Numbered from the stretch's first letter, positions 35,685 through 46,680 are shown. The stretch: 64,000 nucleotides of DNA from Plasmopara viticola (GCA_001695595.3 MBPM02000041.1:62001-126000); one strand, 5' to 3'. Notes: generated by a model not told the origin, from the sequence alone. Numbers and translations are program-made.

Positions 35685-36675
35685 CTTGAACCACGTTCAT
35701 CTCTATCAAAGTTTTTTTCCAAGCCAGCCTGTCATTTTAGCCTCCTACTACTTCATTACTTTTTTGGATAATATTGCCTACGAAAAGGATTTGAAGCATC
35801 ATTCTCACGTTACTGATTTCATCTCGTAAATTTAGATCTTCTTGAATTCTCTTTACAGCAAGTGTTTCCATGTAGGCTATTGTACTCTTCCACCATCTTA
35901 GTATATACCTAGTCTATGCCGGATTTCAAATCACACAATCTCTTTTCTTCCTTTACTTCCTCGTCTTCACTATCTTCGCATTACCCTAGTCTTAAAAGAG
36001 CTGTCGAGTACTGATGGCTCTTCGTCAGCTTGCATGATAGGTTTTTATCTCGCATGTTTGTCAATAGAGAATTTATTAAAAGAAATTTAAACGTGTATTC
36101 GTTTTATAAGTTTTTTCGATGCTTCCGCGACTTAATCAGCAAATTTGTCGATTATTTCTTGACGTCCCCAATTTGGTTTCTCTTAATTGTGTTCCTTTGT
36201 TTGTTGAAACAAACACTTCTCCACCCGGTCATTAATCACGTCTTCTTTCTGTTCATGTATGCTCGATTAGTGACGGCCTTTTGGGCAACGTCATGCATTT
36301 CTTTAAAGAAATCCTCAAATGAATCTCTAATGATGCGGGCTGTAATATAGCAGTATACGTGTCCGTTTATTGCGACATAAATGTTTGCCTCTTTATTCGG
36401 ACTTTGGAATTATCGTTTTCTCCACCTTTAATAAATTCAGGAGGACCTACGGGGCCCTTCAGTAGTTTTTTTGTGATTTGATCGCACCCAAATTCACGAA
36501 TTTCTTAGTAATTGCTTGCTGAAACAACTTTGCAACTGAGTTAGCACTTGTACCATTCAACGACTCGTTTAAAATTTGGCCTTTAGCTTCTCGCCTCCAA
36601 CAAAATCACTTTTTGTCATTGCGTTGTCGTATTGATCACAGGTTTTTGTTTAAGTTGATTGTCGGATAAGTAGCC
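35685..36675 (-). pseudogene. Decayed coding sequence, left-arm copy
   Basis: Minus-strand counterpart of 61300-62290. In the right arm the readable pieces are ILNESLNGTSANSVAKLFQQ, GPVGPPEFIKGGENDNSKVR, EVHDVAQEAVTNRAYMNGKK and SIDKHAR followed by QADEEPSVLDSSFKTRVMRR. The open frame on the other strand (36030-36350), rich in aromatic residues, is interpreted as a shadow. Function unknown. Confidence 0.4.
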
Positions 36676-37084
36676 ACTTATAATTGATTTCAAACAGCTA
36701 GGGCTGTTTAAAAAATGTTTGCTAAGAATTACATTAAACTACCTAATGTTGAACTGATTGTTGTAACAAAGACTCATTGCAGTATCAACGCTTGCTACAA
36801 CTTCACGCAAAACTTGATAATAAATGGTGAAAACGTAATTATATTCGGAAGTACTAGACACATTAATACGCTAACTGACACCATCTTCACTTGAAGCATC
36901 ATGAGTGAGGGAAAATAGAATCATTGACAGTCTACAACGACGGACGACCAGCTAATGGATCTCGCCAACTCACTTGGAGTCAGAGTAGACCAGATTGACT
37001 CCAGCCAGTAGATATGGAGAGACAAATTCCTGCCATGGGAGCACTGGAACGCATTAGTTGGCAGTCTCGAAGCTTACTTCAATC

Positions 37085-37325
37085 CTCTAGGCTTGCCAGA
37101 ACCTTGGGTCGTCCCAAAAGACTATTCTTACAGTAAGATTGATATTCAGATTCCGCTGTTTTGGTACTTCGGACTCTTCAGCACGAAAAAATCAATGATT
37201 TCGAATAGCTTCTCAACGATCAGCCTGATGAATTTTGATGACGCTTTCCATATCGACATAGATCTTACAAACTTGGTCTAGAAGATCATCGGCGAGTACG
37301 AGATATATAACAGATACTTTTCGAA
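37085..37325 (-). pseudogene. Decayed coding fragment, left-arm copy
   Basis: Counterpart of the plus-strand fragment at 60650-60890, which reads VDDLLDQVRKIYVDMESVIK, IHQADRWEAIRNH, a stop, then SEVPKQRNLNINLTVTSFGT. Unidentified protein, perhaps part of the same element as the neighbouring relics. Confidence 0.35.
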
Positions 37326-37833
37326 AGGACTTGGTCAGGGAGGGAATTTTTGATGCCGATTTATAACGTATCCGGATCTCGATGTGTTTTTGTTGAGAGT
37401 TGATCGGTTACCATGCCGACTGCATTGATTCAAATATGGACAGCTCATTGCGGTAAATCCCGGCTCCTGCGAAGTAAAGATATAAAGTAGACGATGTCTC
37501 TTCATGATATACACAGAGCCATGCAATGGTTGCCGAGTATATGGTTACACAGATCCTTAGCCAATGCGCATCAGCAATGATTACTACGCAACCCCCTAAT
37601 CGAAGCCAAGAGTAACAGTTGGATCACGATTATTCTGATTTTTTTTTAATCGCATCACCAAGAAGCCTTCTCCGACCAAAGTTGGTATGGTAGAGATAGC
37701 TTCCCTCGCGCAATTCCAAGCCAAGTACCATTAGATGGACTCATTTGTTTTGTATTGTCTTGGTGCGGCAATTTCGCAAAATTCGCGGATTGTCGTTCGA
37801 GTGTATCTATCGATATTGAGTTCGAATCGGTCG

Positions 37834-38242
37834 CCACTGAGTCGCCATAAGTCATCACTTTGTTGACGTATCAGCGTATATCATTTTGAAGTCTATTTAT
37901 TCTCTCTATCATTGTAGAACGTTTTCTGTTTACATGAGTCACCAGAGTCCTCACTTTTTTGATAATTGTACTTGAACGAACGTATAGTATGGTATAGACA
38001 TACATGGCTATAATAGCGACTAAAAATGAGAGGAAGGAGGTTGCAAAAAGTGTTGACTCGGCGACTCACGCTGAGCCTTCGATCTAGAGTTACTGGAGTT
38101 GGCTGTCCTCCAGCGAAAGGTTGGACTCATGGTGACGGTGACTCTTGCGGTCTTGATATTTTGCTAGTGGTATATACTGTTAGGCTCAAAGGTGAGTGGT
38201 TCGTATTAAAAGGTGACTTTAATTCATTCACTCTTTAAACAA
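37834..38242 (+). repeat. Sequence-identical core of the duplication, left copy
   Basis: 409 bases identical to the reverse complement of 59730-60138, flanked by mismatches at 37833 and 38243, while the surrounding arms differ by a few per cent. It contains seven GACTC/GAGTC pentamers, several in TGAGTC or GACTCA context, plus a 70-codon frame (38026-38238) identical in both copies. A diverged relative lies at 31240-31560. It may be a recently homogenised stretch or a constrained regulatory or coding element. Confidence 0.8.
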
Positions 38243-38244
38243 GA

Positions 38245-39000
38245 GTAGAATGTCATCAAGTTCAAGAGGGACACCGCAAGAAACCTCTCAGTATGGAGAA
38301 ACCCTGTCTGTAAGAATAACGTCAATGGCATCATCGAATTGAGAAAAGTATCCAATTTGCCGCCTATCCAAGGAACATGGACGAAATGGAGCTTGAGTGC
38401 GCGGTGTATGGCGATAAGAGCGTGATTTCCGTCAAAATCGCACGTGCTGCAACAGTCAGCGCACTTCAGGAGATTTTTGCCATCTTGATCCAAGCGACGT
38501 GATCCCTTTTTTGCCACCAAGTACAATACACCGTGACCCCGAACGTCTTAATCGGTGGGCCGCGCTCAATGCAATGATTTGCCAGGAGAATCAAGACGCA
38601 AACCAGACGACAACGAGTGAAGGCGCCAAGAACCCAAAGCGGAAAAAGCACGATATCGACAAATCTGTGAGCTACTCGACTCTTTAGTGGGAAGGCATTA
38701 ACCCTGTCTACACCTTCGACGATGCTCACGACCTTCCACCAAGCTCGCTGTATGCGTAACTTGTATGGACAAATCTCCGACGGGAAAGAAGCCAAGAGAT
38801 TGGTTTCGATCGACCCAATCCTCGAGACAGTCAGTCGACCGGCCGCGTTCTAGTCGAAAAAGACGGAGTTGGAAGCGAAACGTGGTCGAAACGAGTTAAT
38901 GCTCAAGCGAGATTTTCAATTGTCCAAGTAAAACGGGACGACTTTCGATCAATACGAGTCGCGAAGAAATAGAATTCCTTTCCAGGGCCACGTCATTTCA
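38245..39000 (+). pseudogene. Decayed coding sequence, left-arm copy
   Basis: The plus strand reads IPFLPPSTIHRDPERLNRWA, ICQENQDANQTTTSEGAKNP, then after a stop WEGINPVYTFDDAHDLPPSS at 38499-38756, followed in other frames by ISDGKEAKRLVSIDPILETV-like sequence. The right-arm duplicate (59213-59470, minus) keeps the TAG position as tryptophan, so that copy is longer open. Family not recognised. Confidence 0.4.
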
Positions 39001-39162
39001 TGTTTCATCTTTTGTTTGGTCCGTCGTATGGGTGCCTTATGTGCATATGTGATGGTTTTGCATATCGGTATACCGATAAAGTACCTTTCTGTGTCTTTCA
39101 AGATAGCACCCATAGACAGATACCGCTTTGCAAGCGCTGTGCGATCCTTGCTAGAATAAAAA

Positions 39163-39540
39163 ATGGCGGTTTTGCCCCCGACCCTTCGTTTTGACACTCT
39201 CTCCACTGTTCTGGCCATACTACTTGCTCCATGCATGTACAAGGGCGTTACGCCATTAAAATGCGCCGTACGACACTATAAATGGAGGTCGGACGTGGTC
39301 GTTAAAGTTAGCAGCGCTTCTCTCGATAGCAAGTGGATACTTTGCACCAGATGTCAATTTCCATCCAGTGTCCGGATCCAACTTTCCCTCTCTCTTTTTC
39401 CAAAATTCGCCGCTCAATTTACGATTTGTAAAAAGTGTGCCGACGAGATTGAAGCAATCGTGCGTGTCGCGCCACGCACTTGGTCACGGTGCAAGTGCAA
39501 AAGGTCGCTCCGTTCCAAGTCTCTCTCTACTAATAAATGA
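39163..39540 (+). other. Open frame with CxxC pairs, upstream of split gene
   Basis: A 125-codon ATG frame with two cysteine pairs (CTRC and CKKC) spaced as in a zinc-binding fold, and a basic CKCKR end. The duplicate at 58423-58809 is 128 codons; the length differences are whole codons, so the frame survives in both arms. The opposite strand is also open for about 98 codons, so which strand is coding, if any, is unsettled. Confidence 0.3.
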
Positions 39541-39818
39541 CAAACCACGCGTTCGTCCGCTCTAGGCTTTCCAAGCATCAAACAAACGTTCGAAAAAAGT
39601 GGTCGCGAGCAAGAAACGCGCCTGCCACACCAATTCACTTGGTTTCAGTATGCAACGGTAAGCAAACCTTTCGTGAAGCATACCGCGACCGTCACTTAGC
39701 TCAGAAAGGACGGCAAAAACGTTCCACCGGTGCGACCGAATCTCAACCGTAGTAACATTCGGCAAACGATCGGGTCGCCATCACACCCAAGGTTTCAGCG
39801 TGCTTACCACTTGCGTGC

Positions 39819-40279
39819 ATGCCCGTACGCTACAACGAGGCGGACATGTCCTCGATGGTTCAGGCGAACGACCGCCTTCTTCCCATGCCATTAGGGCAGC
39901 CACACGACGAAGAGGACGAAGACGACGATTTGCCGATGCTCGAGAGCGATCGCACGTCGTGTGGCACTAGTCACGAACCATTGGTGCTCTTGTCGACGCT
40001 GAACGAGCGAGGAGCGCGACCGAGACTGGAAGGAGAAGTGCACGTTTGGGTCTATGAAGCTCGTCAGCTCGCGGCCCCGAGGACGGTTACCGATGCCGTG
40101 TACGATCAATACCGACTTTGTATCCAGTGTACCCTATTAGGAGCGATGCAAGAATCTCCATGCAACAGTTTAGGGAATAAGACGAACTCAGTGTGGCGGC
40201 AAGCGCAAAATGAAGCACGTGATGGGAAGTGTGGCCACTTTGCATGGACATTGGGACGACCAGAAGATGTAGCAGGTAA
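39819..40279 (+). pseudogene. C2/CAP-Gly gene, 5' fragment split by Copia
   Basis: Left-arm duplicate of the intact gene at 55934-58144. The first 153 codons are open and about 97% identical to the intact protein (MPVRYNEADMSSMVQANDRL onward). After GRPEDVAGN the reading frame runs into the Copia LTR, which adds EDTG and a stop. The remainder lies at 45089-46133. The start ATG and the C2-like part are retained, so a truncated product of about 158 residues is possible but unlikely to be functional. Confidence 0.9.
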
Positions 40280-40482
40280 TGAAGATACAGGATAAGGCAT
40301 AGGTTGCGCGAGCGTATCTATCTTGTATAGGCGCGTATGGATAGACGTATAGAAGCTAAGAGAAGCTTCGAAAAGCTTCTAGTAGGATAGGCTTCGAGTA
40401 GCATAGGGAGAAAAGCGAACTAAGGACCTAATATATTACTTTTCACTTTTGCCTTCTACGGGAGACCTGCAACAAAACAACA
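40280..40482 (+). repeat. Copia 5' LTR
   Basis: 203 bp, TGAAGATACAGG at the start and AACAAAACAACA at the end. Contains a short palindrome-rich part (GAAGCTTCGAAAAGCTTC). Eight mismatches to the 3' LTR. Confidence 0.95.
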
Positions 40483-40494
40483 GGTTATGAGCCC
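40483..40494 (+). promoter_or_regulatory. Copia primer-binding site, half-tRNA type
   Basis: GGTTATGAGCCC immediately after the 5' LTR is complementary to GGGCTCATAACC, which is the anticodon stem-loop of methionine tRNA (anticodon CAT), not its 3' end. This matches the half-tRNA priming known for Drosophila copia. The Gag ATG (40487) lies within this site. Confidence 0.6.
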
Positions 40495-41765
40495 AACGAC
40501 TGGACCAGACAACGCGCCAGGCGCACCGACTCCAGTAAGCTTCGACTCTGGCCGCATAAGGGCCGAAGCATCTCCAGTGGTTGTGGAAGGGACGTCGGCA
40601 GCTCGCGAAAGGGGCGACGACGTATCGGCAAGAATTCTGGCCACCCTCGTGGACCTCCAAGCGCGGATGGCGCAGATCGAGGCGTCCCAAGTGAAGAGGG
40701 ATGAAGATGAGCGTATCCTCGGCGCAATTGAGTCCGAAATGTTCCACTCTGCGCTTGGAAATGGCCGCGGCGGTGGACCAATGCATATCGATGCATTAGG
40801 CCATTCGCCGGTACGCCACAGGAACGGCCAGGGCCGTGAGCACATACAGCAAGTGCACGGAGGAAGAAGACCGGATGTTCCGCCAGAATGGCGCGGCCCT
40901 CGTGGCGAAGTGCCGCAGCAAGCGCAATTTCGTGCGGCTGACTACGCAGCGGCTCATGACTACGCAAGAAGTATGGAGCCGGGCGTACAGCATGCGATGC
41001 GTGTACCGGATGAACGGCAGCGCAGATTGACTATTCGCAAGTTCGACGGATTGGAGCTGTATCGCGGATTAGGCTCCGGTTTCCTGGACTGGGGGGCGAG
41101 CATTTATGCGCCAGATACAGTATGCTCAGGCAGCGTGTGGTTTCGACTGGTCGGAAGACGTAAAGACCGACCTGGTGGGCCACTACTTAAGTGGTGCAGC
41201 CGAAAGGTACTACAACAAGCAGGTCGAGACTTGGTGGCGCCAGACACCGACTCTTGGTCATGTTATGGAGCGACTACATCAGACGTTCAAGACGACGATT
41301 ACCGCATCACAGTCGATGAGATTGTTCACGGCGAAGAAAGACCCCAAGAGATCCTGGCCCGAGCATTTTTTGTACTTGGTAGCAGTAAGTGACGCATGTG
41401 GAGGTGCTGACGCACAAGTACTTGACAACATCGTTCGTTACGCGTCGAGTGACCTGCGCACAACACTCATGGCGAAGTATGATGCAAGGCGTCTTGACCT
41501 TCTTACCCAAGCTGAAGAGCTCGCACACTTTGCACGGTGTGTTGAGGTTGATACTCGAGGCCCTGCTTCGTTTGGAAAGGATGTTGTTACATCGCTGAGA
41601 GCAAGCCACGAAGTAAGACGCGAACATGCTTTGGTTGTGGCAAATTGGGGCATATTTTGGCATTTTGCCCCAGCGCGAAGAAGAATAAGACCAAAGGCGC
41701 AAAGGGCGGTTGGAAGAAGGATTCCAAGCCGAATGATGTGGTCAACTACACTCTGTGTGTACAAG
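40487..41765 (+). pseudogene. Copia Gag, frame-shifted
   Basis: Gag opens at ATG 40487. The first frame (to about 41100) covers the N-terminal part with a helical LVDLQARMAQIEASQVKRDE segment. A shift near 41100 moves to the next frame ([20 protein letters not shown], the DUF4219/UBN2-like region, to about 41630), and a second shift leads to the zinc knuckle [14 protein letters not shown] at 41630-41671. The product would package element RNA. Two frameshifts make it non-functional unless read by unusual frameshifting. Confidence 0.8.
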
Positions 41766-44292
41766 ATGTCAGCATAAAGGAGAAGATCTGGATATTGGAT
41801 AGCGGATCAAGCCGGCATCTCGTGAACGATGCAGCACTGCTCGAAGAGGCTTCGGAGTGCGACGACAAATGCTTGGTTGCAGACGGCAAAACTCCCCAGC
41901 TATCGATGGTTGGTAGTGTGATGCTACAAGTAATGGCGCTTGATAAATTGTGTATCGTTCGCATAACAGATGTCTACTACGCGCCAATGCTAGCTCGCAA
42001 CATATTGTCGTATGGAAAGCTGGAGCTCAAAGGGTGCGGCCTAGTGTACGAAAACGGTCAGCGAACGATCAGATCTCTTAGCACGGGTGGGGTCATATTT
42101 GATGTAGCAATGCAGAACAACGTGCCCATTGTTGAGACACAAGGCAGAGACGTTAGCGCTGGTGAGGCTGGTGCTATCATGACCGTGACTACGAAGAAGA
42201 AGGATCACGAAGAAGAAGATTATGTTAAGCGGGGATCACTTATGCACTTCCATCGGCGTTTTGGTTATTGAGCTTACGGAGCTCCAGCGTTGGTGTGCAT
42301 CACGTGTGCGCAAAGTAAGCAAACCAAGAACTCACAATCAAAGAAGGATACGGGTATGCACTCTCCGATAGATCGCATTGGTGGTGTCATCTGCTCGGAC
42401 CTCAAGGGGCCGCCGACGCCAAAGGACCGACTGGAAAACCGATACCTCATCAACTTCATTGATCACAAAAGCAATTACTGTCGAGTCTTTCTCGTGCGTA
42501 CCAAGGATGAAGCGGCAAAGCAGTTCAAGCACTTCTTGGACGCATTTTACGAACTGACGGTGGAGGCGAATACCGGAATGTCGATCTATTTTGTAAGTCT
42601 GTCGGCGTTTCACGGCAAGTGAGCGAGGCCAGGAACCAAGCATCAAACGGAAAAGCTGAACGCATGCATCAAACAGTGCTAAACATGGCACGATCCATGA
42701 TATTCGCAAGCAAGCTTTCGCTGTTTTTCTGGGGAGATGCGGTTAAGTACTCGGCGTACATTCTCAACAGAAGTCCCTCATCCGCGAACGCTAATAATGC
42801 GTCCCCAATTGAAGTACTTACAAAGCAAGTGCCTGATCTTCGCGAGATCGTTGCGTTTGGTTCGATGTGCACGGTGTATCGCGACCCGAGGAAGAACTCG
42901 CTTGCGCATCGGGCACAGGTTGGAACTATTGTGGGCCGCAGCGATGAAACCAAGGGTTATCGCGAATATTTGCGGAAGGACAAAGCCGTAATCGTAACAC
43001 AACATGTCAAAAATATCGAGAAACCAATCAACAAGACGATCGAGCAGCAGCAGCATAGTTATGGCACTAAAGAGGATACATCGCTGAGTCGAGATGCCGC
43101 TGAGAAAAACGAGATTACGGCAATTCAGAAGCCGTGGATGCGTACACCACATGTCACGCGTGGGGTGACAAGGCGCGCGGCACAAGCCATAAGTCAGCAT
43201 GCGGACACTATTGGGACTGTTGTGCAAGTTCATGAAGCAGATCCAAGAACGTACGCTGAAGCAATGCGCAGCCCGAAGGCTGCAGAATGGAGACAAGCAA
43301 TGCTTGAGGAAATTTCGGCGCTTGAAGATAACAGCGTCTGGAATGTGATTAAAAGACCGGCTGGAGCTAACATGCTGCTCAGCAAATGGGTCTTCAAGAC
43401 TAAGACCGATGTGAACGGGGAAGTGGAGCGTCTTAAAGCACGATTGGTCGCGTGTGGGAATGAACAAGTCTTCGGCATTGATTATGGGCTTACCTTTGCC
43501 GCCGTCATGGACATGTTCACAGTAAAGGTGATTCTAGGACTCTCGGCGACGTGGGGTGTACCGGCAAAACATGGTGACATTTTAAACGCCTATGTCAAGG
43601 CCGAAAAGGAGGGGCACCTTGAAATCCTACTGCACGTACCAAGTGGAATGAGAATCAGAGAAGAACAGCTCAAGGCGCTTGGAGTGGGCAATGCGAGCGA
43701 GGTTGCACTACAGCTAAAGAAGAGCCTGTACGGATTGAAGCAGGCGGGACGATTGTGGAATCAGCTTTTACACGCAAAGCTTACAGAAGCAGGTTTCAAG
43801 CAGTGTTTTAGCGACATGTGTCTATATTTCAAGCGCGACACAGAAGAACTGATAGTGGTGGGTGTCTACGTCGACGACCTTCTTGTCACAGCAACAAGTG
43901 CTGCAGCAGTGGAGAATTTTTTAGTCGCGATGGCATCGCTATCGATCAAGAACCTTGGACCGGTGTCGAAGTTCCTTGGCGTACGAGTAACAGCGATAAA
44001 CGTGCATACTTATGCACTGGATCAGGAGGAGGGCATAGGCGAGTTGTTGCGAGAGCACAGTATGGAATTGGCAAACTCAACGCGAACGCCTATAGGCGAA
44101 GACTGCTATGATGAATGCGCGCCGGGCAATGTGCTGTCACAGGGAGGCGCAGAGTTAGGTAAGCCAACTATTCATTCGTTTCAGTCTCTCGTCGGAAGTT
44201 TGCTCTGGGTCGCGAGATGTACGCGGCCAGACATCGCGTTCGCAGTCCATAAGGCGACGCGTCAAACTCACGCGCCACACGTGCGAGACTAG
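41672..44292 (+). pseudogene. Copia protease, integrase and reverse transcriptase
   Basis: Protease active site WILDSGSSRHLVND near 41790-41830. The pre-integrase zinc region follows (LMHFHRRFGY, then a stop at 42269 and CITCAQSKQTKNS). The integrase core has the first aspartate in CSDLKGP (about 42395) and the glutamate region NGKAERMHQTV at about 42650, but the stretch with the second aspartate is deleted or scrambled around 42570-42620, where there is also a stop. Reverse transcriptase runs at about 43240-44110 with SLYGLKQAGRLWNQLL and the catalytic YVDD near 43870. A TAG at 44290 interrupts the end. Confidence 0.88.
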
Positions 44293-44323
44293 AAGCTAGC
44301 GAAGAGGATTGCTCGCTATCTAA

Positions 44324-44908
44324 GTGGAAGCAAAAATGATGAAGCTTAAGATGCGCGCTAACAATATGCGCGAAAAGGTATTCACTCTAGAGTCATACAG
44401 TGATGCTGACTTCGCTGCCGATAAGGGGGACAGAAAGTCTCTAACAGGCAACATGGTACTTTTTAATGGGATGCCTGTGAGCTGGTCTGCAAGGAAACAA
44501 GGAGGAGTCTCGTTATCTACAATGGAGGCCGAGTTTGTTGCAGCTTCCGAGTCAGCACGCGAACTTCTTGGGATATGCGAGATGGTGAAAGAGGTAGGAC
44601 TTACGCCAGCTCTGCCCATGCAAATGCATGTTGATAACCAGGCAGCTATTCGTCAGATCGAAGGCGAGACCTCATCTCTAAAGTCGGAACACATTGACGA
44701 TCGATTTAAGTTCATCAAGGAAATTACCCGTCGCAGAATCGTGGAACCGCGCTATGTACGGTCGGAGCTCATGATCGTGGACCTGCTTACAAAACCAGTG
44801 AACCAGCACAAGCTGTCAAAGCTCCGTGGCCTGGTAGGATCAAAACTAGACGCAGACAAGCCGATACGACCGCGAGGAGGAGTGTTGAAGATACAGGATA
44901 AGGCATAG
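44324..44908 (+). pseudogene. Copia RNase H and C-terminus
   Basis: Continues the polyprotein after a stop and a frame change: YSDADFAADKGDRKSLTG, then STMEAEFVAASESARELLGI, then VDNQAAIRQI and the SEHIDDRFKFIKE segment, ending LLTKPVNQHKLSKLRGLVG. These are the standard RNase H blocks of Copia with the acidic residues present. This part looks intact in itself; the reading frame runs into the 3' LTR. Confidence 0.88.
44874..44885 (+). promoter_or_regulatory. Copia polypurine tract
   Basis: GAGGAGGAGTGT directly upstream of the 3' LTR (44886). Nine consecutive purines, GAGGAGGAG, at the expected place for plus-strand priming. Confidence 0.65.
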
Positions 44909-45088
44909 GTTGCGCGAGCGTATCTATCTTGTATAGGCGCGTATGGATAGACGTATAGAAGCTAAGGGAAGTTTCGAAAAGCTTCTAGTAGGATAGGCTT
45001 CGAGATGCATAGGGAGAAAAACGAACTAAGGACCTAATATATTACTTTTAAATTTTGCCTTCTACTGGAGACCTGCAACAAAACAACA
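44886..45088 (+). repeat. Copia 3' LTR
   Basis: 203 bp, TG to CA, eight mismatches to the 5' LTR. Followed by GCAGGCAATCGCG, which restores the host-gene sequence. Confidence 0.95.
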
Positions 45089-46133
45089 GCAGGCAATCGC
45101 GTGAGTGTGGAAGACGAAGGGAGAAAATGTGCGCTTGCCATTGATATTCTCTGTGGAACTCGTCTTGTCACAACGGCAACTGTACCATTAGACGAGTTGC
45201 TAAAAAAAACCGCAAGTGGCGTGAATCGCCTTGGGTCGCACTGGCTGCCCCTCGCTCGAAATACCGGTTTACTGAATATCGCACTCGAGTTTGTATCACG
45301 GGATGCCAACAGTCGACGCACTGGTACAGTAGTGCCACAATGCGCCATTTCAACAGAAGACAGTACCGAAATAGTGGTACATCGGCGCCGGAACCACAAT
45401 GAGTCCCAGCGCCTTGTGCCCACTTATGACACCGTACCAGGGCACACACCACAAGGTACAAAAGCGAAACCTTCAAAAAAGGCGAGTGACATTGTTGTAT
45501 CAAAAACTCGCGGAGTCACGCTGTACATTCCCGCAACGGAAAAGGATAGCGTAGTTGCCAAGGAAAAGACTGTTCAAACGCCACCACGAACGCCTCAATC
45601 AACCATAGCCACGTCGGACGATGAAATGGAGAAGAAACTTCAATATTTATACAAATTTGGCATTTCGGTCAAACCTCTTGCAAGTCGCGACTCGGATGCA
45701 ATGAGTAGATCGTCCAAGTTTTCCACGCTTTCGAGCAATTACTCGAATTCCTCGCTTTGTAGTCGACAAGGCAGTGTGTGCGCTAGTAACGTGTTGGTGT
45801 ACAATGAGCTCATTCAAGACATGGAGAGTGTTTTAAAGTGTACCAAGGACTCGTCGTCTCGTCTTGGCACGACTGCGACCAAAGAGCCTAATGACAAAAG
45901 CTCGCCGTTTTCAAAATTTCGCTTGAAACCTCGTCGATTGAGCAGACAGACTATAAATCTCACGAGACCATCCGATCGCGTTCACTCTCTATGGCATGGA
46001 AGTCGAGATCGTTCTAGCAATGCAAGTACTTCTTCTACTGAGCACAGTACCAGGAAGGAGAGGGAGAGTTGTGCCTCTTCTATTGAGCACAGTACCAGGA
46101 GGGAGAGGGACAGTTGTACCAGCAGTACCATGA
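45089..46133 (+). pseudogene. C2/CAP-Gly gene, 3' fragment, truncated
   Basis: Continues the host gene after the Copia element (GNRVSVEDEGR onward), open and nearly identical to the intact copy through the serine-rich STEHSTRKERESCASS repeats. It stops matching after CTSSTM at the end of the duplication arm (about 46133), so the C-terminal 240 or so residues with the CAP-Gly domain are absent. The sequence then switches to the transglutaminase block. Confidence 0.9.
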
Positions 46134-46146
46134 AGTTGGACTTGGA

Positions 46147-46680
46147 ATTTCGTGATCATGACCGTTCAAGCTGCCATTTATACCTCTTTAAATCCAAACT
46201 TAAGTTTGTATCTCCATCTCTTCATAGCCCCAAGCCTAAAGCCCTGCCAGCATAGACCCTGCAATAGTCGCTACTGCCAATCGGAGTCTATGCTGCTTGA
46301 ACACTATCCTTCAAACTTTGCTTGTAGCGCACGAACGCCATGACGCGGTCCACCAGTTTGGCAGCAGTAGGGGGGGGCATTTAGGCAGCTGATCCTCTAG
46401 CCATAGAATCCAGCAAGCCTTTTAAGCATGGTGAACGCCGCGTCGGAACGATATATAATGGTGATTCAAATCCTTGAAATCTGTTACGAGAGTTCATATA
46501 GACATAAGGCGTAGGATGAAAACAGCTGTGACGAAGACTTTATCACCATGCACAGAGGAGGCGCTCAGGAATGCACACGATTGTTAGATCAACAACTGCT
46601 CACTACAGCCGGCCTTAAGGTGCATAATAAACACTGATCTATTAAATATAGTGATTCTCCCATACTCCTATACCTTGCGG
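46147..46680 (+). repeat. Duplicated 5' flank of TGase-E, partner of 9215-9780
   Basis: Starts at TTTCGTGATCATGACCG, directly behind the end of the inverted-duplication arm, and matches 9215-9780. Junction of two separate duplication events. Confidence 0.8.

Larger units (their letters stand above)
40280..45088 (+). mobile_element. Complete but inactive Copia LTR retrotransposon
   Basis: 203-bp LTRs at 40280-40482 and 44886-45088, each beginning TG and ending CA, differ at 8 positions (about 4%). A primer-binding site follows the 5' LTR directly and a purine tract precedes the 3' LTR. The order Gag, protease, integrase, reverse transcriptase, RNase H is that of Ty1/Copia. Gag is frame-shifted, the integrase core lacks its second aspartate region, and a stop and a frameshift lie between reverse transcriptase and RNase H. 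The flanks share GCAGGTAA and GCAGGCAA. It sits in the same orientation as the C2/CAP-Gly gene it disrupts; the intact right-arm copy shows the empty site. Confidence 0.95.
33977..46133 (+). repeat. Left arm of large inverted duplication
   Basis: The plus strand of this segment matches the minus strand of 56647-64000 throughout, apart from the 4.8-kb Copia insertion at 40280-45088. Paired positions add up to about 97970. Divergence is a few per cent with small indels. The homology stops at about 46133, just after a shared CAGCAGTACCATGA. It continues at least to the point corresponding to the window end (33977 pairs with 64000), so the left limit of this arm is not determined. Confidence 0.92.

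Noticed and set aside
36030..36350. Membrane-protein-like frame rich in F, L and Y, and its copy at 61494-61943
   Set aside because: The opposite strand gives more protein-like segments over the same stretch in both arms; the hydrophobic frame is taken as its shadow.
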